A stretch of DNA of 64,000 bases from Catenaria anguillulae PL171 (lineage: Eukaryota; Blastocladiomycota; Blastocladiomycetes; Blastocladiales; Catenariaceae). Made by a program: the position numbers and the translations under genes. Under the pieces are notes generated by a model, which saw only the letters and a list, made by a program, of their open reading frames with translations, was not told the DNA's origin and did no database searches. The stretch is taken from the NCBI GenBank assembly GCA_002102555.1, contig MCFL01000023.1, positions 1 through 64,000 on the forward strand, in the 5' to 3' direction. Every line of letters begins with the position of its first letter. Positions within the stretch are counted from its first letter, which is position 1. This document shows positions 53,643 to 64,000 of this stretch, piece by piece.

Positions 53643-56600
53643 CTACGCTTTCCTTTGCTCTTCCTCCTCCATATGCGACCGATGATACTTGGCGAGCCGC
53701 ACAAACACCTCCGACAGCGTCACCTCGCCACGGACCAATCCGTGATTCCCCACTCGTCTCTCCTCGCAGCAACCAGTCCAAACACCTCGCCCAAGAACCG
53801 CGCCGTCACCCGCGACCTGTCCACTGCTGCAGACTCTACAAGCACCGTGCGACCGTCAGGCAACCGCTGCGGCTCCTGTTGCTGTTGCGTGATCAAATCC
53901 GTGCTGGCCGTGTTGTATGCAGCAGAAAGCTTGGCCATGTCGACTTGCACCTCAAGATTGGGCCGGCTTGACTGAGGATCTTGACGGATCCGCGCGGAAA
54001 CTGTGCGTCGAGCGCCGAAACGGCCGGGGCAACAGCGTCGACAGTGTAAAAGCGGAGCGAGATCTTGTACGCGGCGCCGTACAGAGACTTGAGGCATTGC
54101 GGGGTTCCCAGACAGACGAGCGAGCCATTGATCATGATGCCGATGCGTTCGCACAAAGCCTAATGTACGAGGACCACACAAGTGTCAGATGAGCATTGTT
54201 GAGACGAGATATGTATTTAGTTTCGAGGAGAAACAGACGTACATCTGCTTCGTCCATGGCATGGGTCACAAGCAACACGGAGCTGTGCCGCTTGAGATCA
54301 CGGATCGAGTTCCAAATGGTACGACGAGTCGCAACGTCCACACCCGTTGTAGGCTCTACATATACATGGATCGTGAGCGAATCAATCCGGTACTGTCTCA
54401 GAAACGTCAAGAAAGATTGCGTACCATCCAAAATCACCACGGGAGGCCGACCCAAGCACGCAATGGCAATTGACAAACGGCGGCGATTCCCGCCGCTCAA
54501 GTTCTTGGACAGCGTGTGCTGTACGGGCTCGAGTACCATATCCTTGAGCGCCTGGCTGACGGCCACTTTGACATCGGCCAGACCTTTGATGGCGGCAAAC
54601 GCCTCGAGATGCTCACGCACAGTCAAGTCTGGGAACACCTTGTCGTGCTGCGGGCAAACTCCCAACGTGCGCTTGATGGCTGGGTCGAAGGGGACCACTG
54701 ACTTGCCGCAAATGGTGGCATTCCCATGGGTCGGGCGGAGCAAGCCAGTGAGAATCGAGATGGCCGTACTCTGCAAAGCGAAGCAAACACGAGAGGAAGA
54801 ATGTGAGCACAGCGCTCGACCGATTCACTCACAAAGTTGAAAGAAATTGAAAGATCCTCTACCTTACCGGCGCCGTTCGGACCCAGAAACGCGAGCGATT
54901 CGTTCTTGAAAACCGACATGTACAGGTCATCCAGCACCCTCCTGTGTACAAAGTCCTTACACAGCCCACTCATGGTCACGACATCCTCGCGCTCGCCTTG
55001 CTGATTCTTTTGAATCCGGAGCTTTTCCGAAAGCAAGTACGGATCAAGTGGAATGGCTTGATTGGGATGTGGCAACCGGCCGCCAGCTGCTGTCTCAACA
55101 TCCCGTCCTTGAATACTCTTGCCTTGCCGGCTCCGACACAACCACAAACTCGAGCCTGCATCCGGATTGGCCGCTAGCTGAATTGTGACAGCGTACCCGA
55201 CCACAGCTTGCACCAACATGATTCCGATTATCGGCACCATCACGCCCTCAACGCTCGCCATCGGCCTGCCTGCGCGGTACGCTTCGGCAGCTGCAGTCAA
55301 CACATGCTGCAACCCGTATGACGGGACAAGCGCTGTCATGGCGAGGATGACGGCGAGACTGACCTGGGTCTTGACAATCAAGGACAGCACAAAGAAGGGA
55401 ACAAATGCAATAATGGCTGCGGCAAAGCCGACAACAACCGATGCGGCTGACTTGGACTGGAACAGTGGCGAAAACATGCCCGAGCTCGTGACGGTGGATG
55501 CCGAGAAGGCGATAAACGTGAGTGCCAGACCGATCCATGTCGTTTCGCGGAACCACGGGACAAAGACGGCGAGTGCAGCAAAGACGGCGGTGCATGGGAT
55601 GATGAGAAGCACGAAACTGACCAAGTAGAACGAGTCAAAGTAGGCACGGATCGAGAGCGTGTTGACGGTGAGAAAGTCGAATTGGCCGTCGATACGTTCG
55701 CGGACGAGTTGGGCCGCGAGAAAGGAGACGAGAAAGTATCTGTGACGTTTGTGAGTAGAATGAGACATTATTCCGTATCGCAGAGCAAAGGAGATTGAAG
55801 CACATGTCGCACGAACAGCCCGTAGGTGACAAATGGCGGCACAAGCATTGCGCTCAAATCCAACTGATCCGCATTCTGAACTCGAAAGGTTGCCAAGGAT
55901 GAGTCTTGAAATCCAACCATCCATGGCGCCTGTGGCCGTGACCCAATTGCTACTTGCTCCCGGTACCGCGCAAACACGCTTTCCAACAAGCTCTGTGCTG
56001 CCAGCCCAGAAGGTGGCTCGCTTGCTCCTTGCTGCCGCGTCCTGCGATCCTGCCCCGCGCGCACAAACAACTGAGGATCGGGCCCATTGACGGGTAAAAT
56101 GGCTTGCAAGCCGGAATGCAGCAATGTGAGCAGCTGAGGCGGGACGCGACCAAGTGACCTACCGTCTGCAGTGTCCGCATTGATGACAAGCGAAATATTC
56201 TGGAATGGCGCTTTTGTGCTCGCCCTAGAGTCGTGAAGGAAGAAGCCTCCAATCGGAGCCCAGGAATCATGCGTTGCAGAGCTGGATGTCGACGAGGCCT
56301 TGCGTTTGGCGGTTCCCGCCAAGTCCAGCTGAATGTCGCCGAGCTCCTTGGCCGAGCGGACACGTATCCAGCCTGTTTCTTGTCCAATCGCTGCAAAGTA
56401 TCGGTTCATGACCGCCTGGACCTGAGCTGTTGCAACGTCGTCCGATCCACCCGCGACGAGGAGGAATTTGGGCGTTGCCGGTTGAGTCGGAAGGACGGGA
56501 GCGAGGATCGGAATGGCGGGCACAACGGTCCCTGGTTTGGGTACATTGCGAGCGGCCGTGTTGTCAATGAGGGCCGACATGCCAATGGCAATCGCAATCA

Positions 56601-56805
56601 TGATGAGTGGGAAGAGAATGGTAGTGATGACGAGCTTGCGGCTGCGCTGGTACAGCAAATACCGGGCCCAGAGCATCGCTCTCACTTGGGTTCGGTATGG
56701 AGCTGCAAGTCCCAGCTGCTGCGAGACACTTGTTGGCGTCATGTTCAATTGGTGGCGTGGGGTGAGGGATTGGCCAGCGTGTTTCTGATGAAATTGCATG
56801 GGCAT
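53643..56805 (-). pseudogene. ABCA-type half transporter 3, last exon broken by two frameshifts
   Basis: Paralogue of transporter 2 in the opposite direction. Exons 56805-55817, 55739-54863, 54770-54425, 54355-54243 and 54159-53643; introns 77 (donor GTTCGT), 92, 69 and 83 nt. The first four exons are open and complete: first helix ILFPLIMIAIAIGMSALI, VTYGLYFLVSFLAAQLVRER joined, GPNGAGKST joined, CPQHDKVF, LSGGNRRRLS, VVILDEPTTGVD, VTHAMDEAD. In the last exon the frame breaks near 53978 (seven bases fewer than in transporter 2) and near 53731 (one base fewer). Beyond each break the translation resumes the family sequence in another frame, ending at a TAG at 53645-53643. The enzyme core is intact, so it could act with a changed C-terminus; recent loss or sequence error are alternatives. 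Confidence 0.82.
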
Positions 56806-57333
56806 CGACTGAATATGAGCGCTTTACGAGGTTTGGTCTGGCGATGGCGCTGTCTAACGAGTGTTGGAAAGGGTCCTAATCAAGCATGCTCAATCCGTGG
56901 TTGCCAAGTGGGGAATGATTCACACCAGATTGAAGAAGCAGGCACGGCAACCCAACAGAACAGAGAGGTGCCAAGCACCAACACCATGCGAACATTTCAC
57001 GCGGTTGACTTGTCTCACATTGAAGCCCAGAAAACCTGTCATGCTAGCCTCTCAACCCAGAACCTCGCGCATGCATGCAGGCAGCTCTTCCGGCCGGCCG
57101 GCCGGCCCGTATCGAAATCTTTGTTAATAACGTGGATGGAGCCAGCTAGCCCAGCAGCTAGTCAGAGGCACCTTGGCTGCAGCCTTGTTGCTTTCGGTCG
57201 TGATCGCCGCTGTGGTGAATAGAGAAAAAGAAAACTGACGGAGCCAATGTTTCTCGCTCTTAACCTCGGATTCTTGACAACCAAGTTGGCCATTTTCCCA
57301 TGAAATCTCACTTTTGACAGTCGATAAAGTAAA
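56806..57333. other. Divergent intergenic region, ABC 3 (-) / DPH4 (+)
   Basis: About 530 bases; a CCGG-rich run (GGCCGGCCGGCCGG, 57090-57106). No gene seen. Confidence 0.5.
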
Positions 57334-57989
57334 ATGGCATCTCAATCCACTTCGCCCGACCCACGCTTTCGGCCCAATCTCTATGCCGCCCTGGGCTTGC
57401 TCTCGCCCTCAACGGCAACCGCTGAAGACATTAAGGCAGCCTACCGGCGGATTGCGCTTGAGCACCACCCGGACCGGCACGGCGGATCGGAATCAAGTGT
57501 GTTTATTGCGGCGGCCAACGCCTACCAAGTGCTCTCGGATCCACTGGCCAAGGTTGCCTATGACCAATGGCTGCGAAGTACGCTTGACTCGTCTTGTTTT
57601 GCCGGTGTCGTTCGAAAGGGGTTGACCAGGTGACATATCGACTGTTGCAATAACGTATAGCGTACCGAGCAACCTCGGAACCGCACTTTTCCATCGATCT
57701 CGACGATATGACGGCCCACTGTGCAAACCCTACTGGCTCGAACTCGAGCGACCACGATGACACCAATGTCGAATGGTGGACGTATCCGTGCCGATGCGAG
57801 GGCGAGTTCCGGGTGGATGTGGCCGATTTGGAGGCCGGTCTGACAGTGTTTCCGTGCTCGGGGTGTACCATGCGGTGCCGGGTGGTGTATTATGCCATCG
57901 AGGAGGACGATGGCGAGGAGCCAGCCCCAGCCACGGATCCCGAGAACGGGCAAGCTGATGGAGGTGCCGACCGAAGAGTCGTTGAGTGA
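57334..57989 (+). CDS. DPH4: DPH4 (DNAJC24/Jjj3): J-domain plus CSL zinc finger, diphthamide synthesis
   Basis: Helps the Dph3-dependent electron supply for diphthamide synthesis on EF2. Exons 57334-57577 and 57661-57989; donor GTACGC, phase 1, intron 83 nt; 190 aa. J domain: NLYAALGLLSPSTATAEDI, KAAYRRIALEHHPDRHGG (HPD present) and AYQVLSDPLAKVAYDQWLR. After splicing, FSIDLDDM and then the DPH-type zinc finger: WWTYPCRCEGEFRV ... FPCSGCTMRCRVVY, with the four family cysteines C-x-C ... C-x2-C plus one extra Cys. The C-terminus is acidic. Acceptor could alternatively lie seven bases downstream. Confidence 0.92.
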
Positions 57990-58205
57990 AATGGGGCCGA
58001 CTCTGTCTGTCTGTATGGAAATGTTGATTTGTATTGCGCATGTGTGTTTGCTTGATTATACCCGCTCGACTCTTCTAGGCTTATTGACTCATTGGTCTGG
58101 CCTGGCATCCACCAAGAGGCTCAACCCATCCGGTTCCGACTTCCAGCTCCCATGCTCTGTCTCTCAATTAATCAACCACATCCAGGTCATCAAACATTCT
58201 GTGCC

Positions 58206-58805
58206 ATGCAACCACACTCGCAACCCGCCATCTTCGCCGACCTCGTCGCCCGAGTCGCCTCGCTCGCCTCTCCAGCCGCCCGCACACTTGCCGGTAACCT
58301 CCACCACTCGTCCGGCGGCCTTCCCGACCTTGCCCCTTCGGGCGAACTCTCAGACGTGGACGTGTCCGTGGTGCACCCCGACCCACACGCCCTGCTCGAC
58401 CTTTTGCAGCAAGCTTACGCCAATGCAAGCAATGCCGAGGTGGTGATGGACGAGTACGATCCCGACCAAGACTATGCCATTGTCGCCATCCGCAACATGT
58501 ACCCGCGGCCCGTGCATGTGTACGCTGCGACGAGCGCCCTGACGGCCGTTGCGCATCGCAAGGTCGAGGTGCGGTTGAATGCGACGTATCCGAGGCTCGC
58601 GACCATGGCCTTGGCACTCAAGCGGTATGCAGGCATGGGCACTGAGGAGGCGTGGTATCGTGTCCTCGAGCTTGGTTCGGTTTCTGAGGGACAGACACCC
58701 TGGTATGCGGCCTTGTTGGATGAGGAGCGGGTCATGGCAGCGGCAGAGGAGAGGAATCGGTGGGTCATCAAGTATGTCGACGAGGGTGGATTGCCAAAGC
58801 AGTAA
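58206..58805 (+). CDS. Possible nucleotidyltransferase-fold protein, unknown
   Basis: 199 aa from ATG at 58206 (MQPHSQPAIFADLVARVAS). The segment GGLPDLAPSGELSDVDVSVV fits the G-S/G-x(n)-D-x-D pattern of the nucleotidyltransferase fold (Asp-x-Asp binding metal), with a partner acidic residue possibly in HRKVEVRLN. Many bacterial proteins with this layout are uncharacterised. No signal peptide or membrane helix. The frame is also open upstream to 58092, but that extension shows no family-like sequence. Function not assigned. Confidence 0.6.
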   Translation: MQPHSQPAIFADLVARVASLASPAARTLAGNLHHSSGGLPDLAPSGELSDVDVSVVHPDPHALLDLLQQAYANASNAEVVMDEYDPDQDYAIVAIRNMYPRPVHVYAATSALTAVAHRKVEVRLNATYPRLATMALALKRYAGMGTEEAWYRVLELGSVSEGQTPWYAALLDEERVMAAAEERNRWVIKYVDEGGLPKQ

Positions 58806-58988
58806 ACTACGGATGTACAGTATACGAAATGTTACATGTTATGCAGTAAATCTTATCGTCGGAATCATCAGACACAACAGGCGAAAGTAAAACGAGAGAA
58901 AACAAAAGAAAGAATCATATGACAGCAAAGAGAAAACAGACCAAGTCAGGGTTATGAGCAAGCAAATCGACCACCAACCTGAATGAAT

Positions 58989-61171
58989 CTACGACCACAC
59001 ATCCTCCTGGTACCTGCCCTTGTTCCTCAAATCCTTGACAAACCGCTGCGCCTTGTCCTCGGGCAACCCGCCCTTGTCCCGAGCCAGCCCAATAAAGAAC
59101 TGCTGCACATCCCTGGCCATGTTCTTTGCATCTCCACACACATAAATGTGCGCGCCCTTGCGACTGACCAGCTCCCACATTTGATCTGCGCGCTCGGCCA
59201 GGCGGTGCTGCACATAGACCTTGTTGGGCCCGTCGCGCGAAAACGCAGTCACGATTCCACTCAGGCCGCCCTGCTGCATGTAGTCTGCCCACTCGTCGGC
59301 ATACAGATAATCGTGCGCTTGGTACCTGCACCCGAAAAACAAGATGGCCTCGCCAAGCGGCGTGACAGGCGACCCGTTGGCCGAATCTTGGAGACGCTTG
59401 GCCGTCGCACACCTATCCTGTACAAACCCACGGAACGGTGCCACGCCCGTACCTGGGCCAACCATGATGACGGGTACGGCATTTTGGCGCGGCAACTTGA
59501 AGGCCGCGTGGCGGATCGTCACGGGCACCTTGATGCCCGAAGCGCCGCACTTTGTCATGCGCTCGTGAATGTCGTACAGGAAGCGCGTGGCCAGGCCTTG
59601 GACCTTCTTGCCGCCCTTGGCCGCCTGGTACCGGAGCACCGTGGCCGTGATGTGCACGATGGTGTTGGATCCAACATACTTTGGCGACGACGAGATGGAA
59701 TAGTACCGGGGCTGGATGCGTGTAAAAGTCTCGAGGACCAAATCCACGGGCAACTTGGGGATCGGATGCGCAAGCAATAGGTCGGCCACGGTGGCGTGCC
59801 GGTCCGTCACCTCTGCCGCAAACCGGTCCTTGTCGGCGGCAATCGACTCGTAATACTCACGCGTGACCGACCCGGCCTCGCAGTATGGCAGCCATGCCTG
59901 GACAATGTGCTGCTTTGGCGGCACGCCAATGTCGAGGTAGTGTGTGAGGGCAGCACGGAACGTGGTTGGACACGGGAACGGGTGCTTTTTGCGGCTTGCT
60001 GGGTCCGTCGCCTTCATGGAAATGACCGTGTCAAGCTTGTGCGTCAAGCCGAGCGCCTGCGCAAGTGCTGTGACTTCCCTTGTCTCGTTTTCGGGCCACA
60101 GAGCGAGGTGGTCGCCCGCCTGGTACGTGAGCCACGATCCCTTGAGTTCAAACTCCATGTGCACACAGTTGCGGTCGACCTCCTTGCCCGAAAACAACTC
60201 CTTGGTGCGGACCACGGTGGCGTAAAACGGGTTCTTGGCATCGTATGTGGTGAGTTTTGGGTCGCCAAGCTCGCCCCGGTACACGAACGGAGGGACATCC
60301 TGAGGCGCCAACTCGGTCAGCGCATACGACCGCTGCGACAATCCGGCCGCCAATGCCTTTGCGGCCGCGGCTTGCAAGTCCAACTTGAACACCTTGGCCA
60401 CCTCGGGCCACAAAGCATCGCGCCACGCCACAAAGTCCTCCTCCATGTTATCATCATCGTCGCCCTCGCCGCGCGGGCCCACGCGCACGCCGCCCAGGGC
60501 CGTGCACCACTTGTCGACGTTGCGTGCCATGGCATTGAACTGCTCGTACGTCTTGTTGCCGAGCCCAAACACGGCATAGTGGAGTCCCGCGAGCGGTTTC
60601 TCGTCGGGCGCGCTCGAGGCGTGTTCTTGTGCGGCATTCATCAAGTACTCGTTGAGCCCAACGGCATTGTCGGTGGGCTCGCCCTCGCCGTACGTGGCCA
60701 ACACAAAGATGAGCAGTTTGTCGCGCGGGATTTTCGCCATGTCTTCCATGTCGAAATCCTCGGGGTCGGCGGCCAGGCAGTTGAGGCCGTATTTGGCGCC
60801 GTCCTTTGCGAGACGGGCAGCGTATTCTTCGCCTATTTTTATTTGTCAGGAAGATGATGCGTCTCGTGTGAGAACCGAGTGTCGACCAATAGACACTGCC
60901 AAAAGGAACGAGGCGTACCAGTGCCGGTCTGCGATCCATACAAGATGACAATATCCTTGCCATCCTTTGTGTACTTGGCATCGAGCGTCTTTGCGGCACT
61001 GTCGGTGGGCGAGCGCGATCTTGGCGCGGCAGAGGCAGCGCCCGGCGGCCCACCAGCAGACCGCGGGTCTGAGGGCTTGCCCGTGCGCAGAAGCCAGTAG
61101 GCGCCACCTAGCACGAGCGTGCCGAGGATGATGAGGTCGGTTGTGTCGAGAAAGGGCGACGATTGCGCCAT
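58989..61171 (-). CDS. NCP1: NADPH-cytochrome P450 reductase
   Basis: Transfers electrons from NADPH via FAD and FMN to P450s, heme oxygenase and squalene epoxidase at the ER. Exons 61171-60919 and 60832-58989; donor GTACGC, intron 86 nt; 698 aa. N-terminal ER anchor (LIILGTLVLGGAYWLL); FMN domain: VILYGSQTGTGEEYAARLA (joined by splicing), ATYGEGEPTDNA, FGLGNKTYEQFN; FAD domain: RYYSISSSPKYV (RxYS) and LATRFLYDIHERM with the flavin-binding pattern; NADPH: VGPGTGVAPFRGF, FFGCRY, and YVCGDAKNMARDV. The end DVWS carries the aromatic residue stacking on FAD. Full length and apparently functional. Confidence 0.96.
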
Positions 61172-62770
61172 GGTTGCAGCTGGTTCGGGTCAACGAGTGA
61201 ACGGGTGTTGAATCGTGTTGGGTCCTGTCGGGCTGGGTCGGATCGGTTGGCAAGGGTCAAAGTCGAGAGGACAGAGAGAGTGAGCTACGGTTGGAATGTA
61301 CGATGGAGCAGTCTCTTCATGGAGTGTTTTACTTTTAACGGACTGGAGAGCAACAAAGCCCGACGGGATTTCAAGTCGTGTCAGAGATTATTACTGTTGG
61401 GTTGAGCGAGTTGAGCGATGGCCTTGGATGAAGATCTGATCTGATAGCGCAGACGCTCTGCTCTTATTAATAGTAGATCGGAGAAGGTGGGAGACGACGG
61501 ACTCCTGACTTGCAGAGCCTTTTAGGAGACGAGTGAAAGACAAGCGTTGGCGGAGAGCAATACGGGGGAGATGTGAGTGTGTGTGAGAGTGCACTTTTCT
61601 TGAATGTACATTGATGGACGTTCAGGTTGCCTGAGGCATGGGTACTTGGCCAACGGGTAGGGAGGGCCGCTCGCCAGCTTTATACTCGTCAATGTCACCC
61701 AGTGCCCCAGCCCATGGAAGCCCATGGCCCACGGCCCACGGCCCACGACCCGTCGGCATGAAACTGAAGACTGGCCGAGCGAGCAGTGGGAGCGCTCGTG
61801 GGAACCTTGGCGAAGAACGAGGCTCGGATGATTTCTGCGCCAGTCAACCCTCCCGAATGAGCACGAGCAGCGCGTCTCGTCCACGTCAAAATCACCCGCC
61901 CTTGCCCGGCCTGAGCCCACTGTTCCGAACAAACCTCGCATGCTCGGTCATTGCGTCGTCCTCTCGTGCGACGGTATGGAAGACATGTCCACTCTAACCC
62001 GATGCAAACCAGACCATCGCTGCGGCCCGCCGTGCGCGAGCGGTTCACCATCATGTATGCCGGGGCATGTGCCTAACCCGTACTGCCAGCGTATGGCGAT
62101 TCCGCGCGCCGCCACAGCCTTATCCCTCGCTGTGCAGCGCGCAAACATAGTTTCCCCGCCCTGGCTCCTCGGCGAATATCTCAAACATATGTATAATCAA
62201 TTCTCTATGCTACGTATACCTACTCGGGCAGCTGTTGAGGTTGAAAAAAAAAAAACCAAGAATGTGCGCATGGATGGTCTCACCCGCCGTCTCATCAAGC
62301 AGTGATCAATTGCACGTCATGCATGGGTCGTGAGAGAGAAATGACCAAGAGAGCGTCCGACTGAACGGTGCGGTAAGTACATGGATTGCATAAAGGCAGC
62401 CAGTCGCAACTCGCAAGCTTAAGGCCATGTAGCTGTAGGCTGGAGATAAGCCAATGTCTCAGATCAATCGGGCTGCTGCACTCTGAGTCTTGACTTTCAA
62501 GTTGGGTTGAAAAGCGAGTGTCGCCCCCCCTTCTACCCCTCTGCCTTTGCCTTGCGTGTGTTCCCATTCCCACACTGACTGTCTCACTTGCTTCGACCGA
62601 CAGACCGACAGACCGACAGACAGACTCACTTGGCCTTCCACACACGCTCACGCATACGCACACGCACACGCATCGAATCGTATCGTATCGTATCGTACCG
62701 TATCGTACCGTATCGTCTACTTCCTCACACAAATCCCTGCATCCCCTCACCCTTCATTGCGAAACCCGTC
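61172..62770. other. Long divergent intergenic region, with microsatellites near its end
   Basis: About 1,600 bases. Contains tandem CCCACGG units near 61724-61748 and simple repeats at 62595-62717. No supported gene. Confidence 0.45.
62595..62717. repeat. GACA and TATCG-type microsatellites
   Basis: Tandem GACA/GACC units (about 62597-62625), a CA/CGCA-rich stretch (62640-62670), then a pentamer array of ATCGT alternating with ACCGT (about 62676-62717), just ahead of the fasciclin gene. Confidence 0.75.
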
Positions 62771-63961
62771 ATGGCGCCCCTCAACACGCTCACGGTCTTG
62801 GCCGCCCTCTCCCTCGCCCTCGTCGTGGCCATCACCACTGTCCAAATCGAGTCACGTCCAAACCCGCACGCCCTCCAAGCTCGGCTCCTCCGCAAGCGCC
62901 AGCAAGCCACGCCGCCGCCCGACACGACTCCCGCCCCGTCCCCGGCCCCTTCGCCGACCCCTGCGCCTGCGCCTGCGCCTCCAAGGCCATCTCCAAGCCC
63001 GACCAATGGTGGTGACGGCGGCCAGTCATCGACCCCCACGGCTCTGCCCCAAGGTCTGGCTCCGTTCCAAGACGCGACCAATCTCACGGCGTGGCAGGTG
63101 CTCGAGTCGCACCCGAGCTTCACCAATGTGTCATCCATTGCCCTTGCACACTCGCCCGCCGTTGTCAGGGCACTCAACTCGACCGACCCGGGCACAAACT
63201 TGACCGTGTTTGCTCCCTACGATTTGGGTACGTTCGACCGAGTCATTGACGATGTGTCTCACTTGTGGTGTTTTTGCCACCATGAGTCTCACCACCTTTT
63301 CACTTATACCTACACAGCCTTTGAAGCACTCGTCACTCAACCGCTCTTTGCATTTGCCAACTCGACCGATCGCTACGACGCGCTCATCACGCAAGCTCTG
63401 GCTTACCACGTCTCGAATGCCACCGTGCCCGGCACCGGTGCCATCTACTCGAACAACATTCCCCCCGCGCCGGGCAACTTGACGGTCCCGACACTCGCGG
63501 GCAACCTTAACGTGACGCTGCAACGTGCCAACGAGCGACCAGCCCCGCCCGTGCAAATCAGTCAGCAAACCATCACCATCCCGACTGTTCAAGTCCCAAC
63601 GGCGACCGCCACGATTCCCTCACCAACTATCACCCCTCCTGTCACGGTCGTGCGCCCCACGCCCACGAATACAACCACGGAACCAGGTCAGGCGGCGACG
63701 ACGACGACCGGCACGCAAACACAAACGGCAACCACGACCGAGCCCAGTCAAGTCGGCGGCCCGGTTCCCACACAGGGCGAGGGCGTGTTTGCCAATGACG
63801 CGCAAATCATTTACGCCAACTTGACGCTGGCCAACGGGGTGCTTCACGTGGTGGATCGCTTGGTTTCGCCGCTCTTCATCTTCAACAATCCGGATCTTCT
63901 CAGTAGTGTGGTGCCGACAGCGTTGCCGACTGGAACGGTGACTCGGACGGCGACGCGCTAA
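62771..63961 (+). CDS. Secreted fasciclin (FAS1)-domain protein
   Basis: Extracellular adhesion-type protein. Exons 62771-63227 and 63318-63961; the 90-nt intron is in frame and open, so it is easily missed; 366 aa. Signal peptide at residues 1-22 (LTVLAALSLALVVAITTV), then a possible Kex2 site (LLRKRQQ) and a Pro/Ala/Ser-rich stretch, then FAS1: TNLTAWQVLESHPSFTNV, NLTVFAPYDLAFEALV (joined by splicing), ALAYHVSNATVPG, and near the end the second FAS1 motif LANGVLHVVDRLVSP. A Thr/Pro/Ser-rich insert of ~100 residues (63560-63770) splits the domain between its two hallmark motifs, which is unusual. No clear GPI signal. The last ~20 residues are variable. Confidence 0.88.
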   Translation: MAPLNTLTVLAALSLALVVAITTVQIESRPNPHALQARLLRKRQQATPPPDTTPAPSPAPSPTPAPAPAPPRPSPSPTNGGDGGQSSTPTALPQGLAPFQDATNLTAWQVLESHPSFTNVSSIALAHSPAVVRALNSTDPGTNLTVFAPYDLGTFDRVIDDVSHLWCFCHHESHHLFTYTYTAFEALVTQPLFAFANSTDRYDALITQALAYHVSNATVPGTGAIYSNNIPPAPGNLTVPTLAGNLNVTLQRANERPAPPVQISQQTITIPTVQVPTATATIPSPTITPPVTVVRPTPTNTTTEPGQAATTTTGTQTQTATTTEPSQVGGPVPTQGEGVFANDAQIIYANLTLANGVLHVVDRLVSPLFIFNNPDLLSSVVPTALPTGTVTRTATR

Positions 63962-64000
63962 CTTGATTGCGAGTGCCAAGGTTTTTGAGATGTTGCTTGT

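Noticed and set aside
53673-53906. Nearly identical inverted segments as a possible transposable element
   Set aside because: The segment lies wholly inside homologous coding exons, with no terminal repeats or target duplications; gene conversion explains it better.
59000-60700. Bacterial contamination, suggested by the high GC content and long frames
   Set aside because: Introns, ER anchors, mitochondrial presequences and eukaryote-specific families run through the whole window.
26890-61171. Secondary-metabolite cluster (methyltransferase, P450 reductase, ABC transporters)
   Set aside because: The methyltransferase is COQ3, the reductase is the housekeeping form, and no core synthase or P450 is present.
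62676-62717. Pentamer array resembling a repeat-spacer structure
   Set aside because: Continuous tandem microsatellite without spacers; not a CRISPR array, which would not be expected in a fungal genome.

Overview
This window looks like nuclear DNA of a zoosporic, early-diverging fungus. A blastocladiomycete of the Catenaria/Allomyces type is my best guess, from remembered family distributions and not from any search. The supporting evidence is as follows: GC-rich, compact genes with short GT-AG introns (about 66-92 nt); a flagellar PG-rich repeat (ODF3/SHIPPO-type) gene; three ABCA-type half transporters and a CCDC47 homologue, families that are scarce in Dikarya; and an F-box-like/ankyrin-like gene. 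I see no tRNA, rRNA, CRISPR array or intact transposon.

Layout. 1-0.5 kb: partial ER-type E2 ubiquitin enzyme (-). 0.9-2.3 kb: NDP-sugar 4,6-dehydratase (+). 2.6-3.5 kb: short UBR-box protein (-). 3.9-4.5 kb: small acidic conserved protein (+). 5.0-6.9 kb: ALG2 mannosyltransferase (+). 7.1-9.0 kb: five-exon flagellar PG-rich repeat gene (-). 9.3-9.8 kb: decayed CTD-type phosphatase copy (-). 10.0-11.1 kb: CCDC47 (+). 11.3-13.0 kb: NASP/Sim3 histone chaperone (+). 13.6-14.9 kb: intact CTD-type phosphatase (-). 16.0-18.3 kb: RS/Ser/Pro-rich protein (+). 18.8-20.2 kb: secreted protein of unknown function (+). 21.0-24.4 kb: tandem trio of PAN/apple-like tail-anchored proteins (+), the last one broken. 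24.5-26.5 kb: large unknown protein (-). 26.9-27.9 kb: COQ3 (+). 28.8-33.6 kb: giant secreted quinoprotein-dehydrogenase/PKD/FN3/four-module protein (-), with one apparent frameshift. 34.4-37.3 and 38.3-41.4 kb: divergent pair of ABCA half transporters. 41.9-42.7 kb: free-methionine-R-sulfoxide reductase (+). 42.9-43.6 kb: Mpv17 family (+). 43.8-44.6 kb: F-box-like/ankyrin-like protein (-). 46.0-48.3 kb: PPR protein (+). 50.1-52.2 and 52.4-53.5 kb: two membrane glycoproteins (+), the second with a lysozyme-like domain. 53.6-56.8 kb: third ABCA half transporter (-), broken in its last exon. 57.3-58.0 kb: DPH4 (+). 58.2-58.8 kb: possible nucleotidyltransferase-fold protein (+). 59.0-61.2 kb: NADPH-cytochrome P450 reductase (-). 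62.8-64.0 kb: fasciclin-domain protein (+).

The genes are not an operon or a biosynthetic cluster. Several serve the endoplasmic reticulum (E2, ALG2, CCDC47, cytochrome P450 reductase) or mitochondria (COQ3, PPR, Mpv17-type). A second group concerns the cell surface: PAN-like trio, modular dehydrogenase, two membrane glycoproteins, fasciclin protein. The most striking evolutionary signals are a nearly identical ~235-nt tract shared by two otherwise divergent ABC transporters on opposite strands (probable gene conversion), a 4-nt microexon in the E2 gene, the modular dehydrogenase that looks bacterial in architecture, and the decaying paralogues. Exon coordinates below are from reading frames, splice signals and family conservation. 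No transcript or database was consulted.
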